Below are positions 63,209 through 64,000 of a stretch of 64,000 nt of DNA, piece after piece. A program made the position numbers and the translations under genes. The stretch spans positions 433,501-497,500 of the forward strand of contig NZ_AP023368.1 of assembly GCF_014218355.1 (NCBI RefSeq). The letters run 5' to 3'. The stretch comes from Anaerocolumna chitinilytica. GTDB taxonomy: Bacteria; Bacillota; Clostridia; Lachnospirales; Lachnospiraceae. How positions within the stretch are numbered: position 1 is the stretch's first letter; each line of letters opens with the position of its first letter. The notes under the pieces were generated by a model. It had not been told where the DNA came from and did not search any database. It saw nothing but the letters and a program-made list of their open reading frames with translations.

Positions 63209-63237
63209 TTGACATGCTTTGCAAGTTTTGCTATACT
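63209..63237 (+). promoter_or_regulatory. promoter of the tRNA-Ser genes
   Basis: TTGACA (63209-63214), 17-bp spacer, TATACT (63232-63237), 15 bp before the first tRNA. Confidence 0.8.
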
Positions 63238-63252
63238 GTTCAAGCAGTGTTC

Positions 63253-63338
63253 GGAGAGGTGTCCGAGTGGTTTAAGGAGCCGGTCTTGAAAACCGGTGAT
63301 TCCGAAAGGGACCGTGGGTTCGAATCCCACCTTCTCCG
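63253..63338 (+). tRNA. tRNA-Ser (anticodon TGA)
   Basis: Acceptor GGAGAGG pairs with CTTCTCC (one G-T); the anticodon stem CCGGT-CTTGAAA-ACCGG gives TGA; a long variable arm (class II) and the T loop GGTTCGAATCC are present. No CCA is encoded. Confidence 0.95.
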
Positions 63339-63409
63339 CTGATAAGAATTCTGTTGATTACAAAAGTCTTATCTTATATATAATATGTAGTAACAAAATC
63401 AGCCATTAT

Positions 63410-63498
63410 GGAGAAGTACCCAAGCGGCTGAAGGGGCTCCCCTGGAAAGGGAGTAGGTCGTTAATAGCGGCGCGAGGGTTCAAATCCCTCCTTCTCCG
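63410..63498 (+). tRNA. tRNA-Ser (anticodon GGA)
   Basis: GGAGAAG pairs with CTTCTCC; the anticodon arm CTCCC-CTGGAAA-GGGAG gives GGA; a long class II variable arm and GGTTCAAATCC are present. It lies 71 bp after the first and is probably cotranscribed. Confidence 0.95.
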
Positions 63499-63547
63499 TT
63501 GGTTTTACCGACAAAAACAACTTCTGAAAAATAAATAAAAAAAGTTG

Positions 63548-63576
63548 TTGACAAGCTCTGGTAAGTGTGATAAGAT
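63548..63576 (+). promoter_or_regulatory. rRNA operon promoter
   Basis: TTGACA (63548-63553), 17-bp spacer, TAAGAT (63571-63576), followed by a leader of about 325 bp before the 16S gene. Confidence 0.75.
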
Positions 63577-63902
63577 AGTCGAGCTGGTGCAAGACACCGC
63601 CGCCTTACAGAAGAGGAAAAGCGGATAAAACCTAGCAAAAGTAATACAGAACATTGATAACTGAACAGTATAACAACCCTGAAATTTTCTTTAAAATTTC
63701 ATTGAGAGATAGAAGAGAATGTTGCTTCTTATTTATAAGAAATGACAGCATCGGAAATCGATCATAAAGAACCGTATCAGAAATGATACAACCTTAAAAA
63801 CAGTAAAATAGTAGGTAGCTTCGGCTACAGACTATCGGAAATAACAATTGTTCGAATCTTAGATTTGAATAGCCAATGTTAATTCTGAAAATGATTAAAC
63901 TT

Positions 63903-64000
<98 letters not shown>

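Noticed and set aside
63296..63538. 80-codon gene over the tRNA genes
   Set aside because: It reads through both tRNA-Ser genes and has no start signal.

Overview
The window looks like chromosomal DNA of a low-to-moderate GC, Gram-positive, anaerobic Clostridia member, most likely a Lachnospiraceae relative (the Lachnoclostridium/Anaerocolumna type). The clues are strong Shine-Dalgarno sequences, GTG and TTG starts, sigma-A promoters of the TTGACA-N17-TATAAT kind, an FMN riboswitch in front of ribU, YwqE/CpsB-type polysaccharide regulators, and the gene set as a whole. The genus is inference; no phylogeny was run.

Layout. 1-9 kb is housekeeping: a membrane protein cut by the window edge, trxB, an SH3-NlpC/P60 wall hydrolase, hpf, secA, prfB (with its programmed +1 frameshift) and a lone CheW. 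9-14 kb is an aspartate-family set: an ACT regulator, hom, an apgM-like mutase and lysC, then a formate/nitrite-type channel. 14.6-20.7 kb holds a large HTH protein of unknown role, a secreted Ig-like protein, and a sortase with a probable substrate and a membrane partner. 20.7-25.1 kb is a first exopolysaccharide (EPS) control module: CpsB-type phosphatase, Wzz-type protein, BY-kinase and priming glycosyltransferase. 25.8-34.4 kb is an AT-rich glycosyltransferase, polymerase and flippase cassette, bounded and interrupted by decayed transposon genes (ExeA-type ATPase twice, IS110 once). 35-37 kb is accessory: a TIR-like protein and an acetyltransferase. 37.5-41.7 kb holds a methyl-accepting chemotaxis protein, a GIY-YIG-like protein and tex. 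42-49 kb is a second EPS control module without sugar transferases other than the priming enzyme. It runs directly into a peptide-maturation cassette at 49-55 kb: PqqD-like protein, radical SAM/SPASM enzyme, a 58-codon Cys-rich peptide gene, HPr-kinase-like protein, signal peptidase, ABC exporter and a convergent nucleotidyltransferase. LCP and VanZ genes follow. 57-63 kb is housekeeping again: ribU, tsaE-tsaB-rimI, rnz, tsaD and ispD, then two tRNA-Ser genes and the start of a 16S rRNA gene.

How the parts work together. The two EPS modules carry paralogous sets (three PHP phosphatases, three Wzz-type proteins, two BY-kinases, two priming transferases, two VanZ proteins). One of the phosphatases has lost metal ligands. 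Module 1 feeds a normal Wzx/Wzy pathway. Module 2 is joined to what looks like an undescribed RiPP-type (ribosomally made, modified peptide) system.

Most interesting observations: the peptide cassette and its small precursor gene; a TGTCACA-N5-TGTCACA element found three times at nearly fixed distance from a TATAAT box; an orphan TIR-like protein with an unrecognised C-terminal domain; a DnaA-box cluster before hpf; and a sortase beside a protein with a non-canonical sorting-signal-like end. No CRISPR array, prophage or intact insertion sequence was seen.
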